Numbered from the stretch's first letter, positions 24,776 to 34,027 are shown. The stretch: DNA of 64,000 nt from an uncultured Latescibacterota bacterium (GCA_951813615.1 OX638377.1:2046001-2110000), one strand, 5' to 3'. Numbers and translations are program-made. The notes: generated by a model not told the origin, from the sequence alone.

Positions 24776-26614
24776 ATGGCCGCCGACGCGCGAGACCTTG
24801 AACCCACTTGGGCCCACCGCACCGACGATGTTGACACCAAGGTAGAAATTCTGCGGCAGGCGCTGCGCACGGGGAACCACGAGTTGGCTCTGGGCGTGGC
24901 CGACTCCATCAAGGACACCATCGCCAACGAGCGGATGTTGCGTTCAGACCCAGGGCCTGTTGACCTGCCCGCCACTGGGTGGCACCTGACTGAGCAGCTA
25001 CCCAAGCCTTGGTCTCGATGGGCTGACGGCTGGGAGCTGTGCCAGACCGTGCGGCTTAGCGAGCCCATTGGCCAGGCGCGGCAGTCCGAGCCGCTGGATC
25101 TCCTCGTGGCGATGCCCGCGGAAAGGGTGACCGCGCCGGAACGCGAACTGCGTGTAGCCCGGCTCGACAGCGGTCGGCCGGGCGAGGTTTGCAGCCAAGT
25201 CTATGACGCGGTCCGTCGCGGTCCATACTGGTTCGCCCACTTGGTCTTTGAGGCCGACGTCTCCGCCGCTGGTCAGGCTGTGTTTCTCATCTTCTGCGGC
25301 AACCCCGCCGCCGAGCTGCCCGACTACCCGAGCTGCTTGAGCATCCGGGGAGAGGGTGTCGGGGTGGAGATTGAGACTCCCCACTACGTGGCCGCCCTCT
25401 CCCAGCAGATGGGTCAACTGGAGTCTCTGACACCCAAGTGGCACCTAGGCGGACTGCGGTTGTCCACGCACGGGAACGGCCACGGCGAGCCACCCAATAT
25501 CGACTGGGCTCACGACTACACCACGGCCGGTGCCTTTCAGAAAATGCGGGTGACAAACTGGGCCGAGTGTCCCCACTACGAAGTGGTGCGCGGTCCCTTG
25601 TGCGCCCGGGTGCGGCGTTTTGGCTTCCCTCACAGTCCAGTACACCCGCTATTCACGCCCAGCCGCTTTTTCATGGACCTGACCTATACGTTCTACGCCG
25701 GGGTCCCCTATTTCCTGAAAGATGGCCGGATGGAGGCCACACGCGACTTCTGTGCGCATGTGGCCCGTGATGACGAGTGGTACTTCGGCGGCCGGCCTTT
25801 CGACGCATCTCTGTGGATGGACGAAGCCGGTCGCGTCCACGAGGGTCCGGTGCCGCCGGAGCAGATCGACCACGTCTGGGGCGTGGGCTTCTACCATCGT
25901 CAGAGTCGGGACAGCCTCTTCGCCATCTATCTGGACCATCGCCTCGAAGGATCGCCCACTGCCGGTCCGGAGGCGACGTCAAAAGCCAAGCTCTATCAGC
26001 ACCTCGACGTCACCCTCGACCATGCCAAGCCGGGCCAGCCGCCGCACGCGTCGGTCTGGTGCCGGCCCATGCTGCGCGACAGCGCTTGGCTCCAGACCGG
26101 CTTGTCTCTCTTGCAGCGCAACGCCTACCTGCTGGCCCCATATCCCGAGCAGGGCGGTGCCGCTGGGCTGGAAGCGCTGCGCGAGCGACTGTTGTCTCCT
26201 CTGATTGTCGCGGTGGACGCGCCCGCGTCTGCGGACTGGAGCGACGAGGCGTCGGAAGGGGGCCAACCGCTGGCTCGTATCGGCGAGCGTCCCGCTGACT
26301 GGCCACGGAAGCGCGCGCTGTGGGAAGCCATGCGGGAGGTGCGCGAGGACCAGTTCAACACCGTGGACGCCAGTTTGGTGGACATGGGCTACATCTACGA
26401 TGTGCGCACGCACGGCAACGACGTTCGCGTGGTGATGACGATGCCGCACCGGGGGCGACCGAAGTACAACTTCCTTGCCCAACCACTGCGGGCGCGGCTG
26501 GAACAGCTACCGGGCGTCCGTTCCGTCGTTGTTGAATTGACTTGGGAGCCGGCTTGGACGCCGAATCGCCTCACGGACGTCGGTCGCCGGCTGATGGGAC
26601 TGGCCGAAGAGTAA
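24776..26614 (+). CDS. Beta-rich protein fused to a C-terminal MIP18/DUF59 domain
   Basis: 612-residue protein. Residues about 60-480 are beta-rich with many Trp, His and Asp residues (WHLGGLRLSTHG, WAECPHYEVVRG, VWGVGFYHRQSRDSLFAIYLDH) and may be a carbohydrate-active or rhamnogalacturonan-lyase-like fold; I cannot assign it firmly. Residues about 515-612 clearly match the MIP18 (DUF59/PaaD/SufT) domain: SLVDMGYIYDV, VRVVMTMP, LPGVRSVVVELTW and EPAWTPNRL. The conserved cysteine that normally follows the TMTxxGCP-like strand is Arg here (HRGRPKYNF). ATG at 24776 has GGAGG 8 bases upstream; the longer frame uses TTG at 24761. Standing alone on the plus strand, its partners are not evident. Confidence 0.75.
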   Translation: MAADARDLEPTWAHRTDDVDTKVEILRQALRTGNHELALGVADSIKDTIANERMLRSDPGPVDLPATGWHLTEQLPKPWSRWADGWELCQTVRLSEPIGQARQSEPLDLLVAMPAERVTAPERELRVARLDSGRPGEVCSQVYDAVRRGPYWFAHLVFEADVSAAGQAVFLIFCGNPAAELPDYPSCLSIRGEGVGVEIETPHYVAALSQQMGQLESLTPKWHLGGLRLSTHGNGHGEPPNIDWAHDYTTAGAFQKMRVTNWAECPHYEVVRGPLCARVRRFGFPHSPVHPLFTPSRFFMDLTYTFYAGVPYFLKDGRMEATRDFCAHVARDDEWYFGGRPFDASLWMDEAGRVHEGPVPPEQIDHVWGVGFYHRQSRDSLFAIYLDHRLEGSPTAGPEATSKAKLYQHLDVTLDHAKPGQPPHASVWCRPMLRDSAWLQTGLSLLQRNAYLLAPYPEQGGAAGLEALRERLLSPLIVAVDAPASADWSDEASEGGQPLARIGERPADWPRKRALWEAMREVREDQFNTVDASLVDMGYIYDVRTHGNDVRVVMTMPHRGRPKYNFLAQPLRARLEQLPGVRSVVVELTWEPAWTPNRLTDVGRRLMGLAEE

Positions 26615-26635
26615 GAAAGGGGTGGGGCGAAAACC

Positions 26636-28201
26636 CTAGACGCGATAGGCAAACAGCTTGGCACCGAGCATACGCACTCGGATACCGACCGCCTCGCCAG
26701 CCGCGGAGATGTCGGAGCGGCCTTGCCAGGTTACCACTCGGTCTTCGCAATCTCCCGTTAGTCGGTCGCACTCGGCAAAGGTGTATCCCGGCAGCGGATC
26801 GGCGTCGGGGAGCATCAACGACGGCAGCTTCTCCAGCAGTTCAATCTGAATCCAGCCGCCCGGCTCGCAGCGATAGTTGAGGCGCAACTCGTCGTGGACG
26901 CGGAAGAGGGAGGGTAGGGAAAAGCAGCCCTCAGCGTTGGCTCGCACTCCGCAGAACCGGTGTGGACGCCAGCGCGCCCAGCGGATCTGCTGCGGCTGCC
27001 GCAAAGGAAAGAGCTCGGGCACCTTGTCGGCGGGGCAATCGTGAATGACTGAGAAGGCCGCGTATGGACAGGCCCAGTGGCCATCGGGCAGTTCGACGAG
27101 ACCGCTGCGCCAGAAGTGGGCCATGCATTCGTCGCCGTCTCCCTCGGCACCCAGCGGCAGGATCGGCCGGCGCTCGGGACGGGACCAGTAGAGGCCGTCG
27201 CGGCTGAAGGCGATCTGCCCGTCGATGGTGCTGGCGATCTGGTGGTACACGGGGATGAGCATGCCGTGCAGGTCGTCGCGGCCGGGGTACGGGAAGTAGT
27301 TGGCACCGTAAAAGCTGATGTCGGGCGGGTCCTCGGTATCGGGGTGATGGACCAGCTTCGGGGCGGGCCAGTTGGCAAAGTCGGAGGTGCGCGAAAAGCC
27401 GATCGTGCGGATCTGCATGCCCTGTTCGAGTCTGTTGACACCAATTCCGTCGAGCAGTTCGGCGGGATAGCCCATTAGCTGGATGTAGGCGAAGTAGTTG
27501 CCTCGGTGTTCGTCGTAGCGGGCCGATATGCCGCCGTTGACCGGTCGGTATGCCAGCGGCTCTGGGAAGGGTGTCCAGTGGAGGCCGTCGGCTGACGTCC
27601 AGGCTAACATGTGGCCCGTGATTTCGGCTCGGGGACCGGTGTAGTTCTCTTGCTCTTGCTCCGCCTTGATGCGCCGGGACGGCTCCTCGCCAGACAGCTC
27701 TTCACCGGTGTCTGGGTCCCACCAGTACATGCGACCACCCATCGCCTTGAAGCGCTCTTCGGGAGGTGCGTTGGGGTCTTCGAAGATGCCGGTAGCCCCT
27801 TTGCACGAGTTGGCGAGCAAATTGTTCTCAGACGAGCCGTTGAATTCGACCTCGTTCAGGACGGGTCGCGTCCAGTTGTACGCATCGTCGCTGACCGCGT
27901 AACACTGGCCGCCCTCGCAGTCGTAGAGCAAGTGATAGCGCCCGTCCCGCTGCCAGATGTAGAGCGGCGAGACGTGGGTGCCTTCCCACTCCGTTGACGC
28001 TTGGAGGATTGGCTCGGACTTGATGGCTTCCTCGATCTCAAAGCGGATACCAAGCGGGGCGTCGTAGAGTTCCAGCTCTCCGTGCCGACTGGAGCCACGG
28101 TGGCCTGGAAAGACGTCGATCATGTCGACTAGTGGACTCCAGGCACCCGCGTTTAGGCGAATGCGAGGCGGGCGGCGTCTGGGGGCTTTGCGGTCAGTCA
28201 T
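26636..28201 (-). CDS. GH43/GH32-like beta-propeller protein
   Basis: 521-residue cytoplasmic protein with no signal peptide. The repeated pattern of short blades (HVSPLYIWQRDGRYHLLYD, AVSDDAYNWTRP, AWTSADGLHWTPF, FSRTSDFANW, AFSRDGLYWSRPERRPIL) is typical of five-bladed propellers of the GH32/43/62/68 superfamily, which cleave fructans, arabinans or xylans. Conserved-looking acidic residues are present but I cannot assign the catalytic triad. It converges on the DUF59-fusion gene (22-base gap) and diverges from the enolase-superfamily gene, with an inverted repeat between them. Probably a glycosidase or phosphorylase acting on an imported sugar (inference). Confidence 0.7.
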   Translation of the reverse strand: MTDRKAPRRRPPRIRLNAGAWSPLVDMIDVFPGHRGSSRHGELELYDAPLGIRFEIEEAIKSEPILQASTEWEGTHVSPLYIWQRDGRYHLLYDCEGGQCYAVSDDAYNWTRPVLNEVEFNGSSENNLLANSCKGATGIFEDPNAPPEERFKAMGGRMYWWDPDTGEELSGEEPSRRIKAEQEQENYTGPRAEITGHMLAWTSADGLHWTPFPEPLAYRPVNGGISARYDEHRGNYFAYIQLMGYPAELLDGIGVNRLEQGMQIRTIGFSRTSDFANWPAPKLVHHPDTEDPPDISFYGANYFPYPGRDDLHGMLIPVYHQIASTIDGQIAFSRDGLYWSRPERRPILPLGAEGDGDECMAHFWRSGLVELPDGHWACPYAAFSVIHDCPADKVPELFPLRQPQQIRWARWRPHRFCGVRANAEGCFSLPSLFRVHDELRLNYRCEPGGWIQIELLEKLPSLMLPDADPLPGYTFAECDRLTGDCEDRVVTWQGRSDISAAGEAVGIRVRMLGAKLFAYRV

Positions 28202-28246
28202 TGCGGCAACCTCTCTGTGGTGGCTATTTAGTGGATACCGAAAACT

Positions 28247-28287
28247 GGATTGCTGGTTACGGTGAAACTATCTTACCAGTGCAATCC
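28247..28287. promoter_or_regulatory. Inverted repeat between divergent genes
   Basis: GGATTGC (28247-28253) and GCAATCC (28281-28287) face each other across 27 bases; the similarity extends loosely inward (TGG against CCA). It sits midway in the 174-base gap between the propeller gene and the enolase-superfamily gene and could bind a shared regulator. Confidence 0.35.
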
Positions 28288-28375
28288 GGAACTCCTCCGT
28301 GTCCGCTAAAGATATAGCGATCCATCTGCCTTTCAACCATCCTGCCCACCTCATCTCTGCTGAAAGGAAAATCCC

Positions 28376-29641
28376 ATGAAAGTCACCAATGTCGAACGCA
28401 TTATCGTCGATGTCCCGTTCACGCCTAGACAGCAGGAGATAACCCGCCAGTCGGTTTACAACTGGTCCATCCTCGAGCTGTGTAAGGTCACCACTGACAC
28501 GGGCCACGTGGGCTGGGGAGAGACCGTCATTCACTACACCTACGGCCGGGTGACCGATGATGCGGTTGCGCGCACAATCGGTCAAAGCCCGGCTGACCTG
28601 ATGAACGAAGACAGCCTCGGCGCTGGTTTGCAGATGGCGCTGTTCGACGTGGTCGGCAAGATACTCGAAGTCCCAGTGCATCGGCTGCTGGGCACCAAAG
28701 TGCGCGACTGGACGCCGATCTCTTGGTGGTGCAGTCACTCCTCACCGAAAAACTGGGCCGCCGAAGCGGCCGATGCCGTGGCGCAAGGATACACGAATCT
28801 CAAGAACAAGCCGAGGCCCTGGAACGACATCGTCGCGCAGGTTGACGCCGTAAGCAAGGTGGTGCCCCCTCATTTTCACCTTGATCTCGATCCCAACGGC
28901 TCCTGGGAGAACACGGCCAATGCCATTCCGATCATCAAGCGGCTCGAGCGCTACGAAAACGTGGCCATGTTCGAAACACCCATCCCGCAGGAGGACATTC
29001 TCGGCAATCGCCAGATCCGTCAGGCCGTGAACAGGCCGGTGGCCATGCACTTTGGTTCGCCGCCGTTTATCACGGCAGTGCGCGAAGAAGTTTGCGACGG
29101 CTTTGTGATTGGGGGTGGGAAATCAATGACCATGCGTCAGGGGCAATGCGCTGCGGAAGTCTCCATGCCGTTCTGGTTGCAGATCGTCGGCAATGGGTTG
29201 ACGACCACGTGGGACGCCCATCTCGGCTCGGTGCTGACGCACGCGAGGTGGCCGGCGATTAGCTGTATCAATATGTACAGCCACCATCTGCTGACTGAGC
29301 CTGTTCGAGTGATCAACGGGCACCAGCGGGTCCCCGATGGGCCTGGCCTCGGCGTCGAGGTTGATGAAGCGGCGGTTGAGCAATACCGCGTGCCGCAGGA
29401 GACGCTCGACGAACATGCGCGTCAGGGGCAGCTCTACATCCATCCGAAACCTCGGCTGATCAACGCTATCGTCTATCCCGACGACACCTGCATATACATG
29501 GAAAACCTCAGTGCGCCGGGAACTTATGTGGAGGGCGTGCGCACCGAAATTTGGGAGGACGATGGCTCGCAAGAATGGCAGGACCTGCACCAGCGCATCC
29601 AAAAGGAGAAGCAGGTGGTCAGCCGGTGGGAGGGGTCGTAG
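28376..29641 (+). CDS. Mandelate racemase/enolase-superfamily enzyme
   Basis: 421-residue enzyme of the enolase superfamily. The capping domain is at residues 1-120; the barrel has KNKPRPW (KxK-type catalytic Lys), metal ligand Asp in FHLDLDPNG and Glu in MFETPIPQED. The third ligand position, normally Asp or Glu, appears to be His in RPVAMHFGSPP. A His in WDAHLGSV near residue 282 may complete the active site. Members dehydrate or racemise sugar acids. RBS AAGGA is 7 bases before ATG. Given neighbours that process sugars, an acid-sugar dehydratase is the best guess, with the odd ligand as a caution. Confidence 0.85.
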   Translation: MKVTNVERIIVDVPFTPRQQEITRQSVYNWSILELCKVTTDTGHVGWGETVIHYTYGRVTDDAVARTIGQSPADLMNEDSLGAGLQMALFDVVGKILEVPVHRLLGTKVRDWTPISWWCSHSSPKNWAAEAADAVAQGYTNLKNKPRPWNDIVAQVDAVSKVVPPHFHLDLDPNGSWENTANAIPIIKRLERYENVAMFETPIPQEDILGNRQIRQAVNRPVAMHFGSPPFITAVREEVCDGFVIGGGKSMTMRQGQCAAEVSMPFWLQIVGNGLTTTWDAHLGSVLTHARWPAISCINMYSHHLLTEPVRVINGHQRVPDGPGLGVEVDEAAVEQYRVPQETLDEHARQGQLYIHPKPRLINAIVYPDDTCIYMENLSAPGTYVEGVRTEIWEDDGSQEWQDLHQRIQKEKQVVSRWEGS

Positions 29642-29662
29642 CGAAGTCAGATCCCCCAACGA

Positions 29663-31333
29663 TTAGCTGGTCACCGCCCCCTGGGCTGCCGACGATACCG
29701 AGCGGGCGTATTTGGCCATCACGCCGGAGGTGTAGCGCGGCGGCGGGGCCTCCCAAGCTGCCAAGCGGGCCTGAATTTCGGCCTCGTCTAGCGCTACGTC
29801 CAACCGGCCGGCCGTGGTGTCGATGGTGATGGTGTCTCCGTCTTGCAGGACGGCCAAGGGGCCGCCCACTGCGGCTTCGGGCGCGGCGTGGCCGATCATC
29901 AGGCCGCGGGTGGCACCCGAAAAGCGGCCATCGGTGACCAGGGCCACGGAGTCGCCCAGACCCGCTCCCACGATGGCACCGGTGACGGCTAACATCTCGC
30001 GCATCCCAGGCCCGCCCTTGGGGCCTTCGTAGCGTATGACCACCACGTCGCCGGGCTGAATTTGGCCCTGCTCAATGGCTGGCATGACCGAGTCCTCGCT
30101 GTCGAAGACGCGGGCTGGGCCTTGGTGCTGAGCGCGTTCGTGGCCGGCCAATTTCACTACCGCGCCTTCGGGGGCGAGATTGCCCTTGAGCACGACTAGA
30201 CCACCCGATTTTTTCAGCGGTTTATCGACTGGAACCACGACCTGCTGGCCGGGGGTTTCCACGGCGTGGTCGGCCTCTTGGCCAATGGTGCGGCCCGATA
30301 CCGTGAGGGCTTCCTCGTGCAGCAGGCCTGCTTCTTTGAGGCGGCGGGCCACTAGGGCGATGCCGCCGGCTTTGTCCAAGTCGGGGGCGACAAAGCGACC
30401 CCCCGGTTTGAGGTCAACCATGAGTGGGGTGGAACTGCTCAAGGTCTGGAAGTCCTCAATGTCCAGCTCCAATCCGGCTTCCCGGGCAATGGCCAGAAAG
30501 TGCAGCACGCCGTTGGTTGAGCCGCCGGTGGTGGCAATGGAGCGGATGGCGTTGTCGAGGGCAGGGCGAGTGATGATCTGCGAGGGTGTGAGATTGCGGT
30601 GCACCAACTCGACGGCTAGGCCTCCGACTTGGGTGCCGACGGCTTCCTTGCGCGGGTCAGTGGCCGGTACCGAGCCCGAGCCCATGAGGGCCACGCCGAG
30701 AATCTCGGCCGCGGTGGCCATGGTATTGGCAGTGAATTGACCGCCGCAGGACCCGGCTCCGGGGCAGGCGTTTTCTTCGATGAGGCGCAATTGGTCGTCG
30801 TCGATGCGGCCGGTGGCGTGGGCACCGATGGCTTCGTACACGTCTTGGATGGTGATGTCGACTTGGTCGTGGCGGCCGGGCATAATCGAGCCGCCGTAGA
30901 GCAGCACCGAGGGGATGTCCAAGCGGCACATGGCCATGATGGCCCCTGGGGTAGTTTTGTCGCAGCCGGTGAGGGCGACAAAGCCGTCGAGCATGTGGCC
31001 GCGCACCACCAGTTCCATGGAGTCGGCGATGACTTCGCGCGAGATGAGCGAGGTTTTCATGCCTTCGGTGCCCATGGTGATGCCGTCGGAGATCACCACC
31101 GTATTGAATTCGAGGGGGGTGCCGCCAGCTTGACGGATGCCGGTCTTGACGTGCTCGGCTAGGCCGCGCAGGCCAAAGTTGCAGGGGCCGAGCTCGGTCC
31201 AGGTATTGGCGATGCCGATGAGGGGGTTGCGCAGGGCGTCGGCGTCGAAACCGGCGGCCCGGTACATGGCGCGTGCCCCGGCCCGGGACGGGCCTTGGGT
31301 GATGTTCTTGCTGATGGGAGTGGATTCGGTCAT
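29663..31333 (-). CDS. ilvD: Dihydroxy-acid dehydratase
   Basis: 556-residue IlvD, full family length. It carries the iron-sulfur cysteines in GCDKTTPGAIMAM and PGAGSCGGQFTANTMA, plus Cys in ELGPCNFGL near residue 50, and the C-terminal TDGRFSGATRG signature. IlvD dehydrates 2,3-dihydroxy-isovalerate and 2,3-dihydroxy-3-methylvalerate in branched-chain amino acid synthesis; related proteins (EDD, sugar-acid dehydratases) act on aldonates, but the overall sequence is typical of IlvD. Single gene with its own 17-base-spaced promoter; the RBS is weak. Cytoplasmic. Confidence 0.93.
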   Translation of the reverse strand: MTESTPISKNITQGPSRAGARAMYRAAGFDADALRNPLIGIANTWTELGPCNFGLRGLAEHVKTGIRQAGGTPLEFNTVVISDGITMGTEGMKTSLISREVIADSMELVVRGHMLDGFVALTGCDKTTPGAIMAMCRLDIPSVLLYGGSIMPGRHDQVDITIQDVYEAIGAHATGRIDDDQLRLIEENACPGAGSCGGQFTANTMATAAEILGVALMGSGSVPATDPRKEAVGTQVGGLAVELVHRNLTPSQIITRPALDNAIRSIATTGGSTNGVLHFLAIAREAGLELDIEDFQTLSSSTPLMVDLKPGGRFVAPDLDKAGGIALVARRLKEAGLLHEEALTVSGRTIGQEADHAVETPGQQVVVPVDKPLKKSGGLVVLKGNLAPEGAVVKLAGHERAQHQGPARVFDSEDSVMPAIEQGQIQPGDVVVIRYEGPKGGPGMREMLAVTGAIVGAGLGDSVALVTDGRFSGATRGLMIGHAAPEAAVGGPLAVLQDGDTITIDTTAGRLDVALDEAEIQARLAAWEAPPPRYTSGVMAKYARSVSSAAQGAVTS

Positions 31334-31374
31334 GGCGCATGCTTTCTGCTGTGGGGAAGTGGAACGAAAGACGG

Positions 31375-31403
31375 ATAGTAGCGTCTGAGTTTTACCCCGT
31401 CAA
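31375..31403 (-). promoter_or_regulatory. Promoter of ilvD
   Basis: Minus-strand TTGACG (31403-31398) and TACTAT (31380-31375) separated by 17 bases, about 42 bases upstream of the ATG at 31333. Confidence 0.6.
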
Positions 31404-31502
31404 CTGGGGGTGGACTCTGTTCCACTTTGCTGTGGATGCTGTCCCGGAGTACTCTTAATCACTATTCGCCGTCTTGTCCTTTGCCCTTCAAAGGAGGCCG
31501 TC

Positions 31503-32165
31503 ATGCATCAGCTTCTGCCGTCTATCGCGTTCCTCTGTCTGCTCGCCCTGCCGCTCGCCGCCCAAGAAGAGGCACTCCACGGCACTTGGGAGGGGACCTA
31601 TATCGATGAGGAAATCAGTGAGATTACCGTGCGCCTGACCTTCGAGGCGGATGGAACCTTTGCGCTCGACCAAAACATCGAGGGGGGCGAAGGCGAAGTC
31701 GAATCTCCCATAGAGGCGCTCTCTATCCAGTTCACCGGCACCTATCGAGTTGCGGGCGACAGCCTCTGGGTTGATATAGTCGAATTGTACTATATCGTCG
31801 ACGATAAGAAGATGACCCCCGTCGAGTTCAGCGAGTTCATGAAGGAATTCTACATCGGCTTCGCCCGTGGCTTCGCCCGTTTAGCCGCAGACTTAGAGGG
31901 AGTCTCCGACGAGGATTACCCAGCGTATGAACAGGCGTTCGTCGATGAGTTCCTCGCTGAACTCGATGAGGACGAGTTCCTTGCTGAATTAGGACTCGGT
32001 GAATTCGAGAAGATAAATAGCACCTATGCCATTGAAGGGGATACTTTGTTCATTACTACTACGGAGGAGGATGGGGTCGAAACCGTGGAATTCCAGCGCA
32101 TTGATGTCGCCAGCGCGGTTGCCCCAACTAGCTGGGGTGCCCTGAAAGCGGCTTGGCGTCCGTGA
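31503..32165 (+). CDS. Secreted lipocalin-like hypothetical protein
   Basis: 220-residue protein. Residues 1-19 are a signal peptide (HQLLPSIAFLCLLALPLAAQ). The mature protein begins with GTWEGTYIDEE and alternates beta strands (ITVRLTFEADGTFALDQ, SIQFTGTYRVAGDSLWVDIVELYYI, YAIEGDTLFITTTEEDG), a pattern seen in small lipocalin-like or calycin beta barrels. It is strongly acidic, with an Asp/Glu-rich helical insertion at about 130-170. AAGGAGG lies 6 bases before ATG 31503, so the longer frame from 31410 is rejected. Function unknown; probably periplasmic or surface ligand binding. Confidence 0.75.
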   Translation: MHQLLPSIAFLCLLALPLAAQEEALHGTWEGTYIDEEISEITVRLTFEADGTFALDQNIEGGEGEVESPIEALSIQFTGTYRVAGDSLWVDIVELYYIVDDKKMTPVEFSEFMKEFYIGFARGFARLAADLEGVSDEDYPAYEQAFVDEFLAELDEDEFLAELGLGEFEKINSTYAIEGDTLFITTTEEDGVETVEFQRIDVASAVAPTSWGALKAAWRP

Positions 32166-32174
32166 GTTTCTTCT

Positions 32175-33206
32175 TCAATCGATCATTACTTTTTCTCGGC
32201 GTTGGGCGCTGTCGTATAAGGCGTCGAGTATTTGCATGAAGTGATAGGCGTCACGGGCATCGACATCGGCTTTGACTTGGCCGGCTACGGCGCGGGCGAA
32301 GTGCTCGATTTCGTGGTAGAAGAACAGGCCGTCTGCAGGCGGTTGGGTGTGGGGCATATCCGATTCTGCGGCGGCTTCTCGCTCGGTGAATTCCCCGTCT
32401 TCCCAGTGCCATATAACTCCCTGAGATAAAGCACCCTCGCTGCCGTACAATTCCACGGTGGTGGGGGTGTCGCAGTGCAGCCAGCGCGAGCAGTCTATCT
32501 GGATGGTCTTGTCGCCTTCCAGACCGACTAGGCCGGAAAAATAATCCTCGGCCGCACCCTCGGGGCCGTGATATAGCGGCTCGATGGTATGCTTGGCGGC
32601 AAAGGCCCACTGCGGCTTGGGACAGCCCATCCACCACCAAGCTAGGTCGAGTTCGTGCGAGGCGTGCTGGCCTAGGGCGCCGCCCTTGTGACCATACACA
32701 TTGGTCCAGCTTTCAAAGCTGTCGGCCGGCGGGCGCGAGTTGAATTTGAGGAAAATGCGGGCGTGATACGGCTCGCCGATGCGGCCTTCTCGTACTGCAA
32801 CGCGCAATTTGCGGTTGTGGGGAAAGTGGCGCATGAAGTAGCAGAATTGCAACGTGGTGCCAGCGCGCTCGGCCGCCGCTTCAAATTCCAAGATGTGCGC
32901 AGCCCGCACCGCGTGCGGCTTTTGCACCAAGACGTGTTTGCCAGCGGCAAAAGCATCCAGGACCATGGGGTAGCGGACGGGCGGATTGACGGCTAGGAGC
33001 ACGGCCTGTACTTGGTCGTCGGCCAGCAGGTCTTGGTAGGGGCCGTATTGGCGCGGTACGCCTTCTTCGCTGGCGACGCGGCTGCGGCGCGGCTCGTCTA
33101 TATCGGCCAAGGCAACGACATCGACTAAGGAGCTAGCCTGAGCCGCCTTGACGGCTTGTTGGCCGGCCCAACCGCAGCCGACGACGCCTAATTTGAGCAG
33201 TTCCAT
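32175..33206 (-). CDS. Gfo/Idh/MocA-family oxidoreductase
   Basis: 343-residue NAD(P)-dependent dehydrogenase. Rossmann motif GVVGCGWAGQQAV at residues 6-18, then GKHVLVQKPHAV with the family's lysine (EKP-like, here QKP), and an acidic-aromatic barrel half with HASHELDLAWWW. Family members oxidise or epimerise sugars and inositols. ATG at 33206 overlaps the upstream stop as TAATG with GGAGG before it; the longer frame from 33263 is rejected. Translationally coupled to the beta-rich protein upstream. Confidence 0.9.
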   Translation of the reverse strand: MELLKLGVVGCGWAGQQAVKAAQASSLVDVVALADIDEPRRSRVASEEGVPRQYGPYQDLLADDQVQAVLLAVNPPVRYPMVLDAFAAGKHVLVQKPHAVRAAHILEFEAAAERAGTTLQFCYFMRHFPHNRKLRVAVREGRIGEPYHARIFLKFNSRPPADSFESWTNVYGHKGGALGQHASHELDLAWWWMGCPKPQWAFAAKHTIEPLYHGPEGAAEDYFSGLVGLEGDKTIQIDCSRWLHCDTPTTVELYGSEGALSQGVIWHWEDGEFTEREAAAESDMPHTQPPADGLFFYHEIEHFARAVAGQVKADVDARDAYHFMQILDALYDSAQRREKVMID

Positions 33207-34027
33207 TATTCCTCCAGCCATTGATGATAGCGCGTCAGGGCCTCTGCCTGTAGATCGTCCCATTCGGTCAGTAGAACCAAGCGAATGGTGAACGTCAGGT
33301 GTTGGCCGGCTTGGACGTCGTCGCCGCCCAAGTGGAAGTACTGGGCGTTGTGGTAGCTGTTGTAACCCGACAGGCCTAGGCAGTCGGCGGGCCGAGTCAT
33401 GAGCAGAATGGCGTGGCCGTAGCGGTGCTCTTGCAGAGTCAGGGCATGGGCGTAGTACGGTCCCCGACGCCAGTTGAGAGGGTAGCCATCGAGCCAGCGG
33501 CCGTCGCGGAACACGGCTTCAGCGTCTTCATCGCGCGCCCACGATTCAGCCTCGTTGTGGCCGTACCACTGCTTTTGGTACCAAGTGACGCCTTCGGGGT
33601 GGGTGCGGTCGTCCTGCACGGGAAAGTACGGCGTGTAGTGGGGAGTAAAATAATTGGCTATAAAGAATTCAAAGCGTTGGTAATCGGCTGCTAGGCGGGC
33701 GCTGAAGGTGGCGTCGAGGCTGTCGGGGCCAGCGATGCGATAGTGTGCCTGCAATTCGGCTTGCACCGCAGGGCAGGCCGCCCAGCGTACCGCGACGCTA
33801 TCGCCTTCCTCGATTACTTGGTCTGGGGTGCGCTCACGCGTGATTTCGAGTTGGCGGCCGTCGGCTAGGGTGCGGTAGATATTGAGCCAAGCAAAGTCGG
33901 GCCCCTCGTCGAGGTGAAAGCTAGTCAGGCCGGTCAGACGCAAGCCTTGGGGGCCGAGGACGGTGGCGATGCCTCGACCTAGAGGGGCTTGGAAAAGAGC
34001 GGGATGGGAGACACGGGCGAAGGCCAT
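33206..34027 (-). CDS. Beta-rich protein coupled to a Gfo/Idh gene
   Basis: 273-residue protein without signal peptide or membrane segment. It is rich in beta strands and aromatic residues (NYFTPHYTPYFPV, WYQKQWYGHNEAESW, YPLNWRRGPYYAH, GYNSYHNAQYFHLGG), which suggests a sugar-binding beta-sandwich. I do not recognise the family with confidence; similar proteins are often seen beside Gfo/Idh genes. Its TAA overlaps the ATG of the dehydrogenase. Probably an aldose-epimerase-like or sugar-binding partner of that enzyme (inference). Confidence 0.6.
   Translation of the reverse strand: MAFARVSHPALFQAPLGRGIATVLGPQGLRLTGLTSFHLDEGPDFAWLNIYRTLADGRQLEITRERTPDQVIEEGDSVAVRWAACPAVQAELQAHYRIAGPDSLDATFSARLAADYQRFEFFIANYFTPHYTPYFPVQDDRTHPEGVTWYQKQWYGHNEAESWARDEDAEAVFRDGRWLDGYPLNWRRGPYYAHALTLQEHRYGHAILLMTRPADCLGLSGYNSYHNAQYFHLGGDDVQAGQHLTFTIRLVLLTEWDDLQAEALTRYHQWLEE

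Noticed and set aside
28306..28340. TTGAAA/TATATC pair on the minus strand resembling the two promoters near 48950 and 54780.
   Set aside because: Spacer is only 14 bases, too short for a working sigma-70 promoter.
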